A DNA stretch of 64,000 nt from Nocardioides sambongensis. GTDB lineage: Bacteria; Actinomycetota; Actinomycetes; Propionibacteriales; Nocardioidaceae. Shown piece after piece: positions 35,115 through 43,998 of the stretch. A program made the translations under genes and the position numbers. The stretch spans positions 3,238,501 to 3,302,500 of the forward strand of contig NZ_CP041091.1 in assembly GCF_006494815.1 (NCBI RefSeq), in the 5' to 3' direction. Numbering within the stretch: the stretch's first letter is position 1; every line of letters begins with the position of its first letter. Below the pieces are notes generated by a model. The model ran no database searches. It was not told the origin of the DNA and saw only the letters and a program-made list of their open reading frames with translations.

Positions 35115-38100
35115 TCAGTCGAGACGCTTCCGCGTGAGCAGGAGGGTGGCGCCGCCACCAGCACTCAGCAGGCCCAACAAGTAGAGCCACCAGGTGGGCC
35201 CCCCGTGTTAGGGAGGTGTCCACCGGTCGACCCGCCGCCGGGGTTCTTCCCGATGTCGCCACCGCCGGGCCCCTTGGGCTCCGGTCCCTTCGGCTCGGGG
35301 CCGTTGGTCTGCTGGACGTCGATCGCGGCGGTGTCGGTCGCGGACACATCCCCGGGACCGGTCACCGTGGCAGTGTTCGTCATCGACTCCTCAGCCGTGC
35401 TGGAGCACTCGAACGAAACATCCTCGCCCGGAGCCAGCTCAGCATCCTCGACCGCAACAGCGTCACACCCACTCAGCGCCTGGTCCTCAAAGCCCAGACC
35501 ACTCAGCACCGAATCATCACTGGTGTTGGTCACCACGAACTTCCACGTCACCGTGTCGCCGTAGTCGTAAGAACCGGTCATGTTGTCACTGTCATCAGCC
35601 TCGATGAACTCACCCGAACCCGGGCTCGACTCCACCTGCTTGCTCAACGACACCGCGTAGTTCGTGTTCGCCGTATAACCAGCATCCACGTGCGTGAGCG
35701 CAGTGCCGCGACCGATGTCCAGGGTGACCACGCCATTGGCGTTGACGTCGGAGTCGCCCTTGTCGTCGCTCCCGGCGTCGGCCTTGGTGAAGTGCGCGTA
35801 CTGGTCCTTGACCAACTCGTCATCGAACCGCACCGAGTAATCACCCGCAGCAAGCCCGCTGAACGAGTACGACCCATCGGCACCCGTCGTGGTCGAACCC
35901 ACCTCGGTCCGATCAGCACCCGTCCCCGAGAACAACGTCACCTTCGCATCCGGCAACACCACCGTCTCGTCCGAACCACGCACACCGTCACCGTCAGCAT
36001 CGAACCAGTACGTACCCGAGACCTCCGATGCGACGACCTCAACGGGCTCCGCGTCTGTGTGGAGACGGTCGTCCGCGGGACCGATCTCACCGTCGACGTC
36101 GTTGACGAACTGGTCACCTCCGGCAGGAGTGCGCGGGTCAGCCGTGAGCCGCATACCGCCGGCGTACCCGCTGTGGAAGTCCGCGACGTCGGCGCGCACG
36201 GCAGTGGCGCCGATCAGCGCCGCACTGTCACTTCCGTCCACCTGCGTCCAATTGACTGACGAACCGAAAGGGTCGGCTTCGAGGTCGGCCGCCGAGTCGG
36301 TCGTGACGTAGAACGTCGTCCCGGTCGTGGAATCGTCGACCGGCTCGATGGTCTTGAGCGCCATGGGCCTGGTCATCGCGGAGCCGCGGTCGTCACCATC
36401 GAAGGGCAGCACATCGACAAAGGTGGAGGTGCCCATGTTCTGGGTCTGGAAGTTGAAGAAGCTACTGACCCAGGTGATCGCTTTCTGGTTCGGCTCAATC
36501 TCGGTCGGACCGTCGGTGAACTTCTGCAAGGTGACCACGTTGGCCTGGGCGACCGCGACGTTTCGCTTCACCGCGACAGGCTTGTAGCCATCTGCACTGG
36601 CCGTGGCGGTGTTCTGCATGCGACCGTCCGACGGTGCCTTGATGGACGTGGTCACGGAATAGTCGATCGGCGGCAGCTCCTCGCCGACACCGACGGGTCC
36701 GACAGGCGTGAACGTCAACACGAACCCATCGCTCACCGACCCTGCCTGATCAACGCTCCAGAAAGGACTGAGATCCGACAAATCCACGTCGACCACGTTG
36801 CGGGGCAGGGAGTCACGAACAGCAAAGCCGGAGATGTCGGCCTCTGAGCCGCTCGAACCCGGAAGAGGAGCGCTGTCCGGGGTGAGGGTGTAGTGCACGT
36901 CGCTGCCGGATGTGATGCCATTGACGTTGGAGGACTTCGCGAGCTCGAGCTCGGCAGGAGCGGTGTCCACATCGGCGCTCACCCGCAAAGGTGTGCCGAT
37001 CTGATCTGCCGTCCACGTGGCGGTATCGTCCACGTTCACGCCAAGGTCCTCCGTGACGTCGAACGCTGCGCTGACCGTCACCGTTCCCGTGTCGACGCTA
37101 GCCACGTCGAGATACTCGATCCGCATCGCACGCACCTTCGACGGCCCGCCGGCAAGGGCGACGGAGTCGACCCAGGTCGACCCGTCCGCGGAGTACGAGA
37201 GGCTGTACGACGAGGCGGGGAGCCTCGCGTTCTTCTGCCATACGACCACCGGGGAGTCAGCAGCGATCTGTTGCTCCGCAGGGTCCCAGGTGTCCACACC
37301 CACGACGCCGGTGGTGTCACCGCCGAAGGGCTGATAGAGCATCTCTGCAGCGATTCGTGAGCCCGCTGCGATGGTGGCATCGGCCGTGGACGGGATCTGC
37401 CCGTCGTAGACCTTGGTCCACGACGCGTCGGACGACGGCCGTGTGTCCAGCAACTGGCCCCGCTCCTCAGCGACATAGAGGCGCTTGAACACCTTTGCCG
37501 GGACACCGCCGCCTGAGGGCGACACCAGACCCTGCGCGGAGTTGTCCCCGGTATCGGCGTCCTCGACAGGGGTTCCATCTGTCGTCGTCCAACCGAGAGT
37601 GGAGACCGCGTTCCTCATGGAGATGGTCTGATCTGCCGCATTGATCTCGCTGAGCGGAACCCATACCCGCGCCACGAAGGAGACGCTCGCGTTGTCACCG
37701 GAGCCCCGGTAGTCCGAGAGCGCGAAGTCTGCTCCCGTGGTCGTCGGTGTCACACTGACTGTGGCTCCGCCAGTGGGATCCCTTACCTCGATGTCGTAGG
37801 GGACCGCCTGGCTCAGCGTCAGGGTGTCGCGGATCTTCAAGGGCTGCTGCAGCACTGCTGGAACAGCACCTGCAGCGTTCTTCCCTGCGGCGTCCCAGGC
37901 TTCGATCTCGAAGTCGGAATACTTCGCCGCCACGGCACCGGCTCCATCACCGAAGTCGTGGACGCTGGTGCTGTTGAGCTTGCTGGCCGTCTTGGACAGT
38001 CCACCCAGGGGTCTGCCGACGACCGCGATCGAACCCGTCGCTGCGGTCTGGTTCCCGGAGGCGTCAGCTACCTGGACCTGGGCTGCGTAGTTGGTACCCA

Positions 38101-38584
38101 CCGCGTCAGGGCTCGCGATCGCCCGCAGGGTACGAAACTCGACCAGCGAATCGCCGCCACTCGGCACGCTGACGGTCGCCGTCAGCGTACGGCCGTTGTC
38201 CGTCAGCTCGTAGGAGCTCTCGTAAAGCGCGGCGTTTGCGCTGTCCAGTGCCACCAGCGAATCGGGATCCCACGTCCAACCCTCAGGAAGAGTCTGAGTG
38301 AACACGCCGTCGGTCAGCCCTGAGGACTTGAAGGACCAGGAGTACCCGACGCTGTCGTTCGTGCCCACCATGTTGTTGTGGGCGCCGTCATCGACCGGAT
38401 TCGGCACCCGGATCCCGTCGTCGACCACGGTGATCTGCAGGTCACGCACCTCGCCGTCAGCCGCGTAGGCCCCCGACGGCACGACCAAGGCGCCAGCGCC
38501 GAGTGCGCCGAGCGCGAGCGCAGCGATCATCGTGCGACCCCACCATCGCGATTGTCCGGCCCTGGCCGGCTCCTTCTTCAACAC
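35115..38584 (-). CDS. LPNTG cell-wall-anchored surface protein, C-terminus frameshifted as sequenced
   Basis: A large secreted protein of about 1156 residues once one base is restored. It has a basic N-terminus (LKKEPARAGQSRWWGR), a hydrophobic signal segment ending PSGAYA, several DUF11-like or isopeptide-type repeats with valine/threonine-rich strands, and an SdrD_B-like module (GTYWFDADGDGVRGSDETV, ADGSYSFSGLAAGDYSVRF). The tail is proline/glycine-rich (GPEPKGPEPKGPGGG) and ends in HLPNTGG. As sequenced, translation stops at 35165 with no membrane anchor. One extra C in the run 35199-35204 gives LPNTGGPTWWLYLLGLL, a helix and LLLTRKRLD, a textbook sorting signal ending at 35115. GTG 38584 or TTG 38581 is the likely start, with AAGGCAAGGA upstream. 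No sortase gene is visible in this window. Confidence 0.82.
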
Positions 38585-38960
38585 TTCCTTGCCTTCCCCT
38601 GAGTCCTCCGGACTTGCGCCCGCGACGGGTACTCGCTCGCCGCCGTCGTCATCGCGCCTGCAATCGAGGCACTTCTGACGCTGTCCCGGCGGCGTTGTCC
38701 CACCAGCCCTGATTCGGGCCGAGACATGCGAATCCCTATCCAAGGGTCGACCCAACCCAGAGCCATTCCGCTCCCACGCGAGCGGGTCAGTGCACCAATG
38801 GCCCAGATCAGCAGGCGACCGATCGGGACTCAGGGGTCTCGGGCATCAGCTACGTGTCGTCTGGGCACGCCCGTGCGTGCCCGCTACGGCCTCGCATCCG
38901 ACTTCCTTGTGAAGGCGGCCGGCTACAGCGCCGTACAGGCGGCCGCGCCACTTTCGAACT
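38585..38960. other. 376-bp gap between the LuxR regulator and surface protein genes
   Basis: No gene is supported here. It must hold the surface protein promoter, for which no confident -10/-35 pair is seen. It also holds a small hairpin (CCGCTC/GAGCGG, 38768-38785) and the likely regulator terminator at 38863. Confidence 0.6.
38863..38882. terminator. Hairpin downstream of the LuxR regulator gene
   Basis: GGGCACG (38863-38869) pairs with CGTGCCC (38876-38882) over six bases, about 80 bases past the regulator stop on the minus strand. Confidence 0.4.
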
Positions 38961-41516
38961 TCAGAGACTGCCCGTGGCAGCGACGTAGGCAATCAGTGCA
39001 GAACGGCTCGAGATACCGAGCTTGCGCATGATCGATCGAACATGGCTCTCGACAGTGCGTACGCTGAGGAAGAGGGCGGCCGCGATCTCTGGATTCGATC
39101 GTCCTTGCTGGACCATGTGAGCGATCTCCAACTCACGCTCCGAGAGCAGGACCTCGACCCGGCGGAACCGGGTCGCGTCGTATCCGCCCGTCGGGAGCGA
39201 CGACCGGAAGCGCTCCAGCTCGGCCGCCACTTCCTCAGCTTCTTCGTCGCGCCCGTGGTCCCGGAGGATTCGGCCAGCATGCTCATACGCATTCACGGCG
39301 AAGCCGGGTCTGCCCGTGGTCGCCAGGCCGGGAACGGTCTTCAAGAGGTCATCCGGTTCGCCGAGCGCCAGCGCCGCAACGTAGTGATGGAGCACGCCGA
39401 CGAACGCGCCCTCGATGCCGCTCAGTCGCGCACCGAGCCCGTCCAGGTCGGCTGGGTCGGGACGGAGCTCGGTCACCAACAGATCCGCCATCGCCGCGCT
39501 CCAGCGCGCACCGCCGGCATACAGCCGGTCGATGGTGGCCCGCAGATCTGCGAACGCCTGGTCGGGGTGGCCGTCGGCGAGAAGGATCTGGAACTGTGCC
39601 CAGTCGGCCGACATCGCTGGGAACGGTCCGAGACCACCACCGATCCTTCGTGCGTCGGCCACTCGCGCCCGCGCCAGGTCGGCATGACCGAGACGTCCTG
39701 CGAGCACGCTCCCGATGCAAAGAAGGCCGAGTGCCGGCCCCTGCGGCACGCCCGAGGGTATTCCCGTGGCAAGGGCGCTCTCGACGAAGCGGTCGGCGTT
39801 CGCGTAGTCACCGGAGACGAACGCGCAGAGCGCGGCCACGTAGGAGAACTTCTGGATCACCCGGGCGTCGCGTCGGTCGCGCGCGACCGCCAGCCCCTCA
39901 GTGGCCCGGCGTAGGGCCTGCGCGTGGTCCCCCTCCCCGAGGAGCACCAGACATCGCAGGCTCTCGGCGCTCAAGTCGCCGAGACCGACCTCGTCGCCAT
40001 CGAGGAGGTCGAGCTCACGACCCGCAGCACGGAACCTACCCTGCGCGATGCCGGCTCGTGCGCGCTCAAGGCGGTAGGCGGCGACATCGGCGGCAGTGGC
40101 GGTTCGCGCCATCCGTTCGACGACAGACTCAGGATCCAGGTCCGGCGGAAGCGTGACGTGATCTGTCTGGATCCGCAGGATCGTCGCGCGGGCCCGCAGC
40201 AGGTCGCCGCCTCCCAGTGAGTCGGCGAGCACACTGAGCTCGTCCAGGATCTCGGAGTACTGCCCCGAGGTCGCGCGTCGCTCCGCGTCCCACAACCGCA
40301 CCCGGAGCCAGTCGGGAGAATCGATCGGAATCTCATGGGTGACCGTCTCGATCTCCGACTCCGGTGCGCCGGTCATCGAGAGGGCGTCCAGCAGCCCCAA
40401 CGCGGTCGTGGCGGTATGCGTCCTGCGCCACGTCGCGCGCGCCTCCGCGAGGCGAGCTCGAGCGTGCTCATGGACGGTGCGTACGAAGAGCGCGTCCCTC
40501 TCACTCGGCGACGCGTCGACCAGATCACCGTCTTCGACCGGGGAGGTCGGTGCAAGCCGCTCGAGATGCTGCAGGGTCCGGTTGCGTTCGAAACCTCCGA
40601 CGGAGTGGCGGAACTGCTCGCTGACCAACGGTGGCGTCACCGTCGCCTTGGGGACTCCACCCGTCGAGGTGAAACGCAGAAGGCCTTTGCGCTCGAGCCG
40701 GTCGAGTACATTGCGCCCGATGAGCTCCTCAGCTTCCGCCATGCTGACCGGGCCTGCCAAGCTGAGCAGTTGAGTCGCTTTCCGCTCGCGACCGGTGAGA
40801 TGAGCGATCTGACGCTCGACCAGGCGACGGAGCGTAGGGCTCCACAGGTCGCTGGTCGCCGTCCAGACTCCACGGTGCCGCACCAATCGGCCTTCTCTGC
40901 ACCCCACATCCACCAGGCCGATCCCCAGACCCGGCAGCCCCGCGGATTTCGCGTAGAGGCGACTGAGCGTGAACTTGTCGATCGGGCCATCGGCTCGCTC
41001 AGTCATGAGGCGCTCGAACTCGTCGAGGCGCATAGCGGAGAGGCGCACGTCGTACGCACGGTGCAACCGCTCGATCTGCCGCGGCCCGGACTCGCACGAA
41101 AGCAGGTTGGACGAGACGATGTTGAACTGGGACGAGCCGGCCCGGGATGAACTGCTCTGCGCGGTGAGGATGACCCCCCACGAGGCGTCATCGAGCGCAT
41201 CGGCGTCGTCGATCATCAACACGAAGCGTCCGCTGGACGCCAGCTCGCTCAGGCGGTCGACGACCGCCGTGATCGCCCCGGTCAGCCGAGGCCCGCCGTC
41301 CGACCTGAGCTGCGCGTCGAGCGCGGCGAGCGGATGGTCCCGGAGACCGGCGATGCCGGCGACGCGCACCACCTCGGCGCCGTCGTCCTCGAGCTCCGCG
41401 CCGAGCGTGGTCAGGAAGGTCGAACGGCCACTGCCTGGCACACCTTCGATCACCACGTCCACTCCAGCGGCGAGGTAGCCCAGCGCATCCGACAGTTGAG
41501 CGCTCCGACCGATCAC
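38961..41516 (-). CDS. Large LuxR-family regulator with AAA/STAND-like ATPase domain
   Basis: About 851 residues. The N-terminus has a P-loop-like segment EGVPGSGRSTFL (25-33) in which the Walker A lysine is arginine, a Walker B VLMIDDADALDD, and winged-helix and helical-repeat (TPR-like) regions through the middle. The C-terminal 60 residues are a LuxR helix-turn-helix: LSERELEIAHMVQQGRSNPEIAAALFLSVRTVESHVRSIMRKL. This is the LAL/MalT layout of large activators. GTG 41516 places the GRSAQLSDALGYL segment at the very N-terminus as usual; longer in-frame starts up to 41615 run into the tRNA terminator. It probably controls the surface protein gene directly downstream. Confidence 0.83.
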   Translation of the reverse strand: MIGRSAQLSDALGYLAAGVDVVIEGVPGSGRSTFLTTLGAELEDDGAEVVRVAGIAGLRDHPLAALDAQLRSDGGPRLTGAITAVVDRLSELASSGRFVLMIDDADALDDASWGVILTAQSSSSRAGSSQFNIVSSNLLSCESGPRQIERLHRAYDVRLSAMRLDEFERLMTERADGPIDKFTLSRLYAKSAGLPGLGIGLVDVGCREGRLVRHRGVWTATSDLWSPTLRRLVERQIAHLTGRERKATQLLSLAGPVSMAEAEELIGRNVLDRLERKGLLRFTSTGGVPKATVTPPLVSEQFRHSVGGFERNRTLQHLERLAPTSPVEDGDLVDASPSERDALFVRTVHEHARARLAEARATWRRTHTATTALGLLDALSMTGAPESEIETVTHEIPIDSPDWLRVRLWDAERRATSGQYSEILDELSVLADSLGGGDLLRARATILRIQTDHVTLPPDLDPESVVERMARTATAADVAAYRLERARAGIAQGRFRAAGRELDLLDGDEVGLGDLSAESLRCLVLLGEGDHAQALRRATEGLAVARDRRDARVIQKFSYVAALCAFVSGDYANADRFVESALATGIPSGVPQGPALGLLCIGSVLAGRLGHADLARARVADARRIGGGLGPFPAMSADWAQFQILLADGHPDQAFADLRATIDRLYAGGARWSAAMADLLVTELRPDPADLDGLGARLSGIEGAFVGVLHHYVAALALGEPDDLLKTVPGLATTGRPGFAVNAYEHAGRILRDHGRDEEAEEVAAELERFRSSLPTGGYDATRFRRVEVLLSERELEIAHMVQQGRSNPEIAAALFLSVRTVESHVRSIMRKLGISSRSALIAYVAATGSL

Positions 41517-41613
41517 CCACCCATCATGACCGACACTCAGCCCCCACCACACAGTGCGTCTGCGATAAATCGCCGACGACTGCGCCATCGCGGGCCTGCC
41601 GCGGTGGAGACAC

Positions 41614-41650
41614 ACAACAGGCCGGACCCCGTCGGGGTCCGGCCTGTTGT
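41614..41650. terminator. tRNA-Arg terminator, copy 2 of the identical hairpin
   Basis: The same 37 bases as at 32481-32517 (17-bp stem, GTC loop). It lies 24 bases beyond the 3' end of tRNA-Arg on the minus strand and 97 bases upstream of the LuxR regulator start, separating the two. Confidence 0.85.
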
Positions 41651-41674
41651 CACATCTCGCGAGAGATCACGCTG

Positions 41675-41747
41675 CGCGCCTGTAGGGATTCGAACCCCAA
41701 ACCTTCTGATCCGTAGTCAGATGCTCTATCCGTTGAGCTACAGGCGC
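41675..41747 (-). tRNA. tRNA-Arg(ACG)
   Basis: A 73-nt cloverleaf with acceptor GCGCCTG/CAGGCGC, anticodon loop CTACGGA giving ACG, and T-arm GGTTCGAATCC. CCA is not encoded. It sits at the right edge of the accessory segment. Confidence 0.95.
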
Positions 41748-41832
41748 CCGCCGCCATCAGGCGACCGCTAGAGAATAGCGGAGCCGGCCACCCGATGCCG
41801 AATCAGCGCGACGGCGCAGGCGCTGTGGAACG

Positions 41833-42891
41833 ATGCGACCCATGCCTGGATACCCGCCTGAGGACCGCGAGGTGTTCGAGTCCGACGCGATCGCGCTCTA
41901 CGAGGCGGCCGTGGAGGAGAAGGGCATCCACACCGACGACGTACGGATCGCCGAGGGTGCACCGCAACGCCGGGCGTTCGACCTGCTGGTCGACATGGGT
42001 CTGCTGGTGAAGGACCCGGACACCTCGATGTGGCGACCGATCGACCCGGCCGCCTCGCAGTCGCGCGTGGTCGCGCCGCTGGGAGCCGAGGGTGCCCGGC
42101 TGCTGGAGGAGTCGGCTCGCTGGACGAAGGCGTTCAGCACCCTGAGCCAGTCCTGGCGTCGCTCCCCGCAGTCGGAGTCCTCGGGGCCGCTGACCTACCT
42201 GCACCGCGAGGCGATCAGTCCCTACCTCAACGCGCTGCTCGGCGAGGCCGAGGAGGAGCTGCTGACCGCACAGCCGCAGGCCGGCCGCGACGCCCAGTCG
42301 CTGGCCGCCGCGGCCCTGCGCGACCTCGAGGCGCTCGAGCGCGGGGTCACCATGCGCACGCTCTACCAGCACAGCGCGCGGCGCCAGGCGATCACCCACA
42401 AGTACGTCGCCCAGATCACCGAGAAGGGTGCCGAGGTCCGCACCCTCGACGAGTTCTTCAACCGGATGATCGTGGTGGACCGGCGGGTCGCGGTGATCCC
42501 GGGGGCGGACGGACCGGCCACCGCCGTCGCCGTACGGGATCCGGGGATCGTGGCCTACCTGGTCGACGTCTTCGACCGGGCCTTCGCCCGCGGCCACCCG
42601 TTCGTCTCGACGCAGACCTCGGTGATGCGGGAGATCGCCGCCGAGCAGCGGGCGATGACGATCCGGATGCTGATCGAGGGCCACGCGGACGCGGTCAGCG
42701 CGAAGCGCCTCGGCGTCAGTCCGCGGACGTACGCCGGCTACGTGGCCGACCTCAAGGCCGAGTACGAGGCCGACACCCGATTCCAGCTCGGCTACATGAT
42801 GGGCCAGCTCGGCATCACCGGGCAGGACGCCGACGAGCGCTCGCCCGCCGCCGGGCGGAAGGACGCGAACGGCGACGGGTCCGGACCGTGA
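41833..42891 (+). CDS. HTH regulator with TrmB/PLD-like middle domain and LuxR-type C-terminal HTH
   Basis: A 352-residue regulator. It has an N-terminal winged-helix-like region (IALYEAAVEEKGIHTDDVRIAEG, AFDLLVDMGLLVKD). The middle region resembles a phospholipase D-like sensor (LERGVTMRTLYQHSARRQAITHKY, AEVRTLDEFFNRMIVVDRRVAVIPG). The C-terminal helix-turn-helix is AEQRAMTIRMLIEGHADAVSAKRLGVSPRTYAGYVADLKAEY. It lies between tRNA-Arg and a convergent secreted peptide gene. Starts at ATG 41833 or 41842 are both possible. It probably senses a small molecule or peptide; the ligand is unknown. Confidence 0.8.
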   Translation: MRPMPGYPPEDREVFESDAIALYEAAVEEKGIHTDDVRIAEGAPQRRAFDLLVDMGLLVKDPDTSMWRPIDPAASQSRVVAPLGAEGARLLEESARWTKAFSTLSQSWRRSPQSESSGPLTYLHREAISPYLNALLGEAEEELLTAQPQAGRDAQSLAAAALRDLEALERGVTMRTLYQHSARRQAITHKYVAQITEKGAEVRTLDEFFNRMIVVDRRVAVIPGADGPATAVAVRDPGIVAYLVDVFDRAFARGHPFVSTQTSVMREIAAEQRAMTIRMLIEGHADAVSAKRLGVSPRTYAGYVADLKAEYEADTRFQLGYMMGQLGITGQDADERSPAAGRKDANGDGSGP

Positions 42892-42907
42892 GTCCGCACC
42901 CGTCGCC
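42871..42907. terminator. Hairpin between convergent regulator and peptide genes
   Basis: GGCGACGGGT (42871-42880) pairs with ACCCGTCGCC (42898-42907), continued by CGGAC/GTCCG around a 5-base loop with one C-C mismatch. It overlaps the regulator's last codons and stop. Confidence 0.65.
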
Positions 42908-42934
42908 GCTTCGAGTCGTGTGGTCGGGCTGCGA

Positions 42935-43072
42935 TCAGTCGCCGTCGCCGACGGGAGCGGAGTAACCCCAACCGGAGTCACGGGCGTGGGAGGGTGCCGG
43001 CGCTGCCACGAGCCCGATGGTGGCGGCGATGGCCACGGCGGCGAGGGCGGTACGACGAACGAACTTCTTCAT
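42935..43072 (-). CDS. 45-residue secreted peptide precursor
   Basis: ATG 43072 is preceded by AGGAG at seven bases, the best ribosome site in this area. The protein is a near-ideal Sec signal peptide (MKKFVRRTALAAVAIAATIGLVAAPAPSHA in two parts: basic n-region, alanine/valine/isoleucine core, A-P-S-H-A end) and a short acidic-aromatic tail, RDSGWGYSAPVGDGD. Cleavage after SHA would release about 15 residues. No cysteine or modifying enzyme gene is near. A peptide of this size beside a regulator gene suggests a signal or a wall-associated peptide. It is transcribed towards the regulator at 41833. Confidence 0.72.
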   Translation of the reverse strand: MKKFVRRTALAAVAIAATIGLVAAPAPSHARDSGWGYSAPVGDGD

Positions 43073-43111
43073 TGTCAGACTCCTGATCCTGAGGGTCCCG
43101 AGCGTCCCGCC

Positions 43112-43141
43112 AATGTATGCGCGCGGCATCTTCCCGAACAA
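43112..43141 (-). promoter_or_regulatory. Candidate promoter for the secreted peptide gene
   Basis: On the minus strand TTGTTC (43136-43141) and TACATT (43112-43117) are separated by 18 bases, about 40 bases before the start codon. Both are moderate matches to vegetative sigma-factor elements. Confidence 0.4.
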
Positions 43142-43237
43142 CGGTCGTCCGAAACCTGCTGGGCGGGAGTAACTCTACTTCTGTCGAGGCCCGCTGTCGC
43201 CGTCCGGCGAGCGCGGTCTCCGGCCCGGACGCGCGTC

Positions 43238-43268
43238 GGGCCCCGGCGAGTGCGACTCACCGGGGCCC
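43238..43268. terminator. tRNA-Ser(GCT) terminator hairpin
   Basis: GGGCCCCGG pairs with CCGGGGCCC, and inside them GAGT pairs with ACTC around GCG. It lies nine bases past the tRNA 3' end on the minus strand. Confidence 0.75.
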
Positions 43269-43276
43269 AACGTCTG

Positions 43277-43366
43277 CGGAGGCGGCGGGATTTGAACCCG
43301 CGAGAGGGGGTTACCCTCAACCCGCTTAGCAGGCGGGCGCCATAGACCGGACTAGGCGACGCCTCC
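43277..43366 (-). tRNA. tRNA-Ser(GCT)
   Basis: A 90-nt type II tRNA with acceptor GGAGGCG/CGCCTCC, anticodon loop CTGCTAA (GCT), a long variable arm and T-arm GGGTTCAAATCC. CCA is not encoded. Confidence 0.95.
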
Positions 43367-43454
43367 CCACCGGCGGTGTGACCCACCGGCGGCCCAAGGC
43401 TACAAGGCGCCGCTCCCGGGCACCGAATCGGCCACCGGAACCCGGCGCCGGAAC

Positions 43455-43910
43455 TCAGCGCTGGGCAGCCTGCAGGTAGCGCTTGACGGTGCGCGCGAAG
43501 TCGTCCTTGTCGGCGGCGAGCACCTCGACCGGGATCGTCGTCGTGCCGCCGGTGCGCAGCCGCAGCACGACGCAGTCGATGTCCCGTGGCGATGCGGCGA
43601 CCGCGTCCTCGACCTCGCTCCAGCGGGCTTCGCGCACCCCCGCGCCACGGATCAGGTTGACCCGATACCCCGCCGCCGTCAGCCGTACGACGACCAGCCG
43701 GGACCGCATCCACCACCCCAGCCCGAAGAGGCCGACCAGGCCCACGATCAGCAGCACCACGAGCGCGTCGGCGTTCACGTCGACCGAGGCGATCACCACG
43801 GTCGCGATCAGCACGATGATCGCGAAGACGATCAGGTAGGCACCCATGAACCGGGCCATGACCGGCGGGGCGAGCCGGTAGTCGGTGACGGCGGGCACGG
43901 GCTTGCTCAT
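43455..43910 (-). CDS. PH-like domain membrane protein
   Basis: A 151-residue protein. Two membrane segments (about 20-62: FMGAYLIVFAIIVLIATVVIA and ALVVLLIVGLVGLFGLGWW) are followed by a small beta-rich domain (RLVVVRLTAAGYRVNLIRGAG, ARWSEVEDAVA, CVVLRLRTGGTTTIPVEVL) of the bacterial PH type. It starts at ATG 43910. The function is unknown. Confidence 0.75.
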   Translation of the reverse strand: MSKPVPAVTDYRLAPPVMARFMGAYLIVFAIIVLIATVVIASVDVNADALVVLLIVGLVGLFGLGWWMRSRLVVVRLTAAGYRVNLIRGAGVREARWSEVEDAVAASPRDIDCVVLRLRTGGTTTIPVEVLAADKDDFARTVKRYLQAAQR

Positions 43911-43998
43911 GGACCGAATTGAACAAGGCGGGCTCGGCACCGCCAAAACCCCGACCGCGCTGACCGCGCAGCCGGACCCGCACGGCGTCAGTCCGCCC

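Noticed and set aside
34696..35184. A 162-codon plus-strand frame between the DUF427 and surface protein genes
   Set aside because: It crosses both terminator hairpins, has no ribosome site and shows no recognisable or balanced protein composition.
38585..38755. N-terminal extension of the surface protein to ATG 38755
   Set aside because: The extra 57 residues are hydrophilic and precede the signal peptide. The GTG at 38584 has a ribosome site and gives a normal secretory N-terminus.
32457..41650. Prophage or conjugative element
   Set aside because: No integrase, portal, capsid, relaxase or replication gene is present in the segment.
43141..43276. Small structured RNA before tRNA-Ser(GCT)
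   Set aside because: Only the tRNA terminator hairpin is convincing. No signal-recognition-particle or other RNA core was seen.
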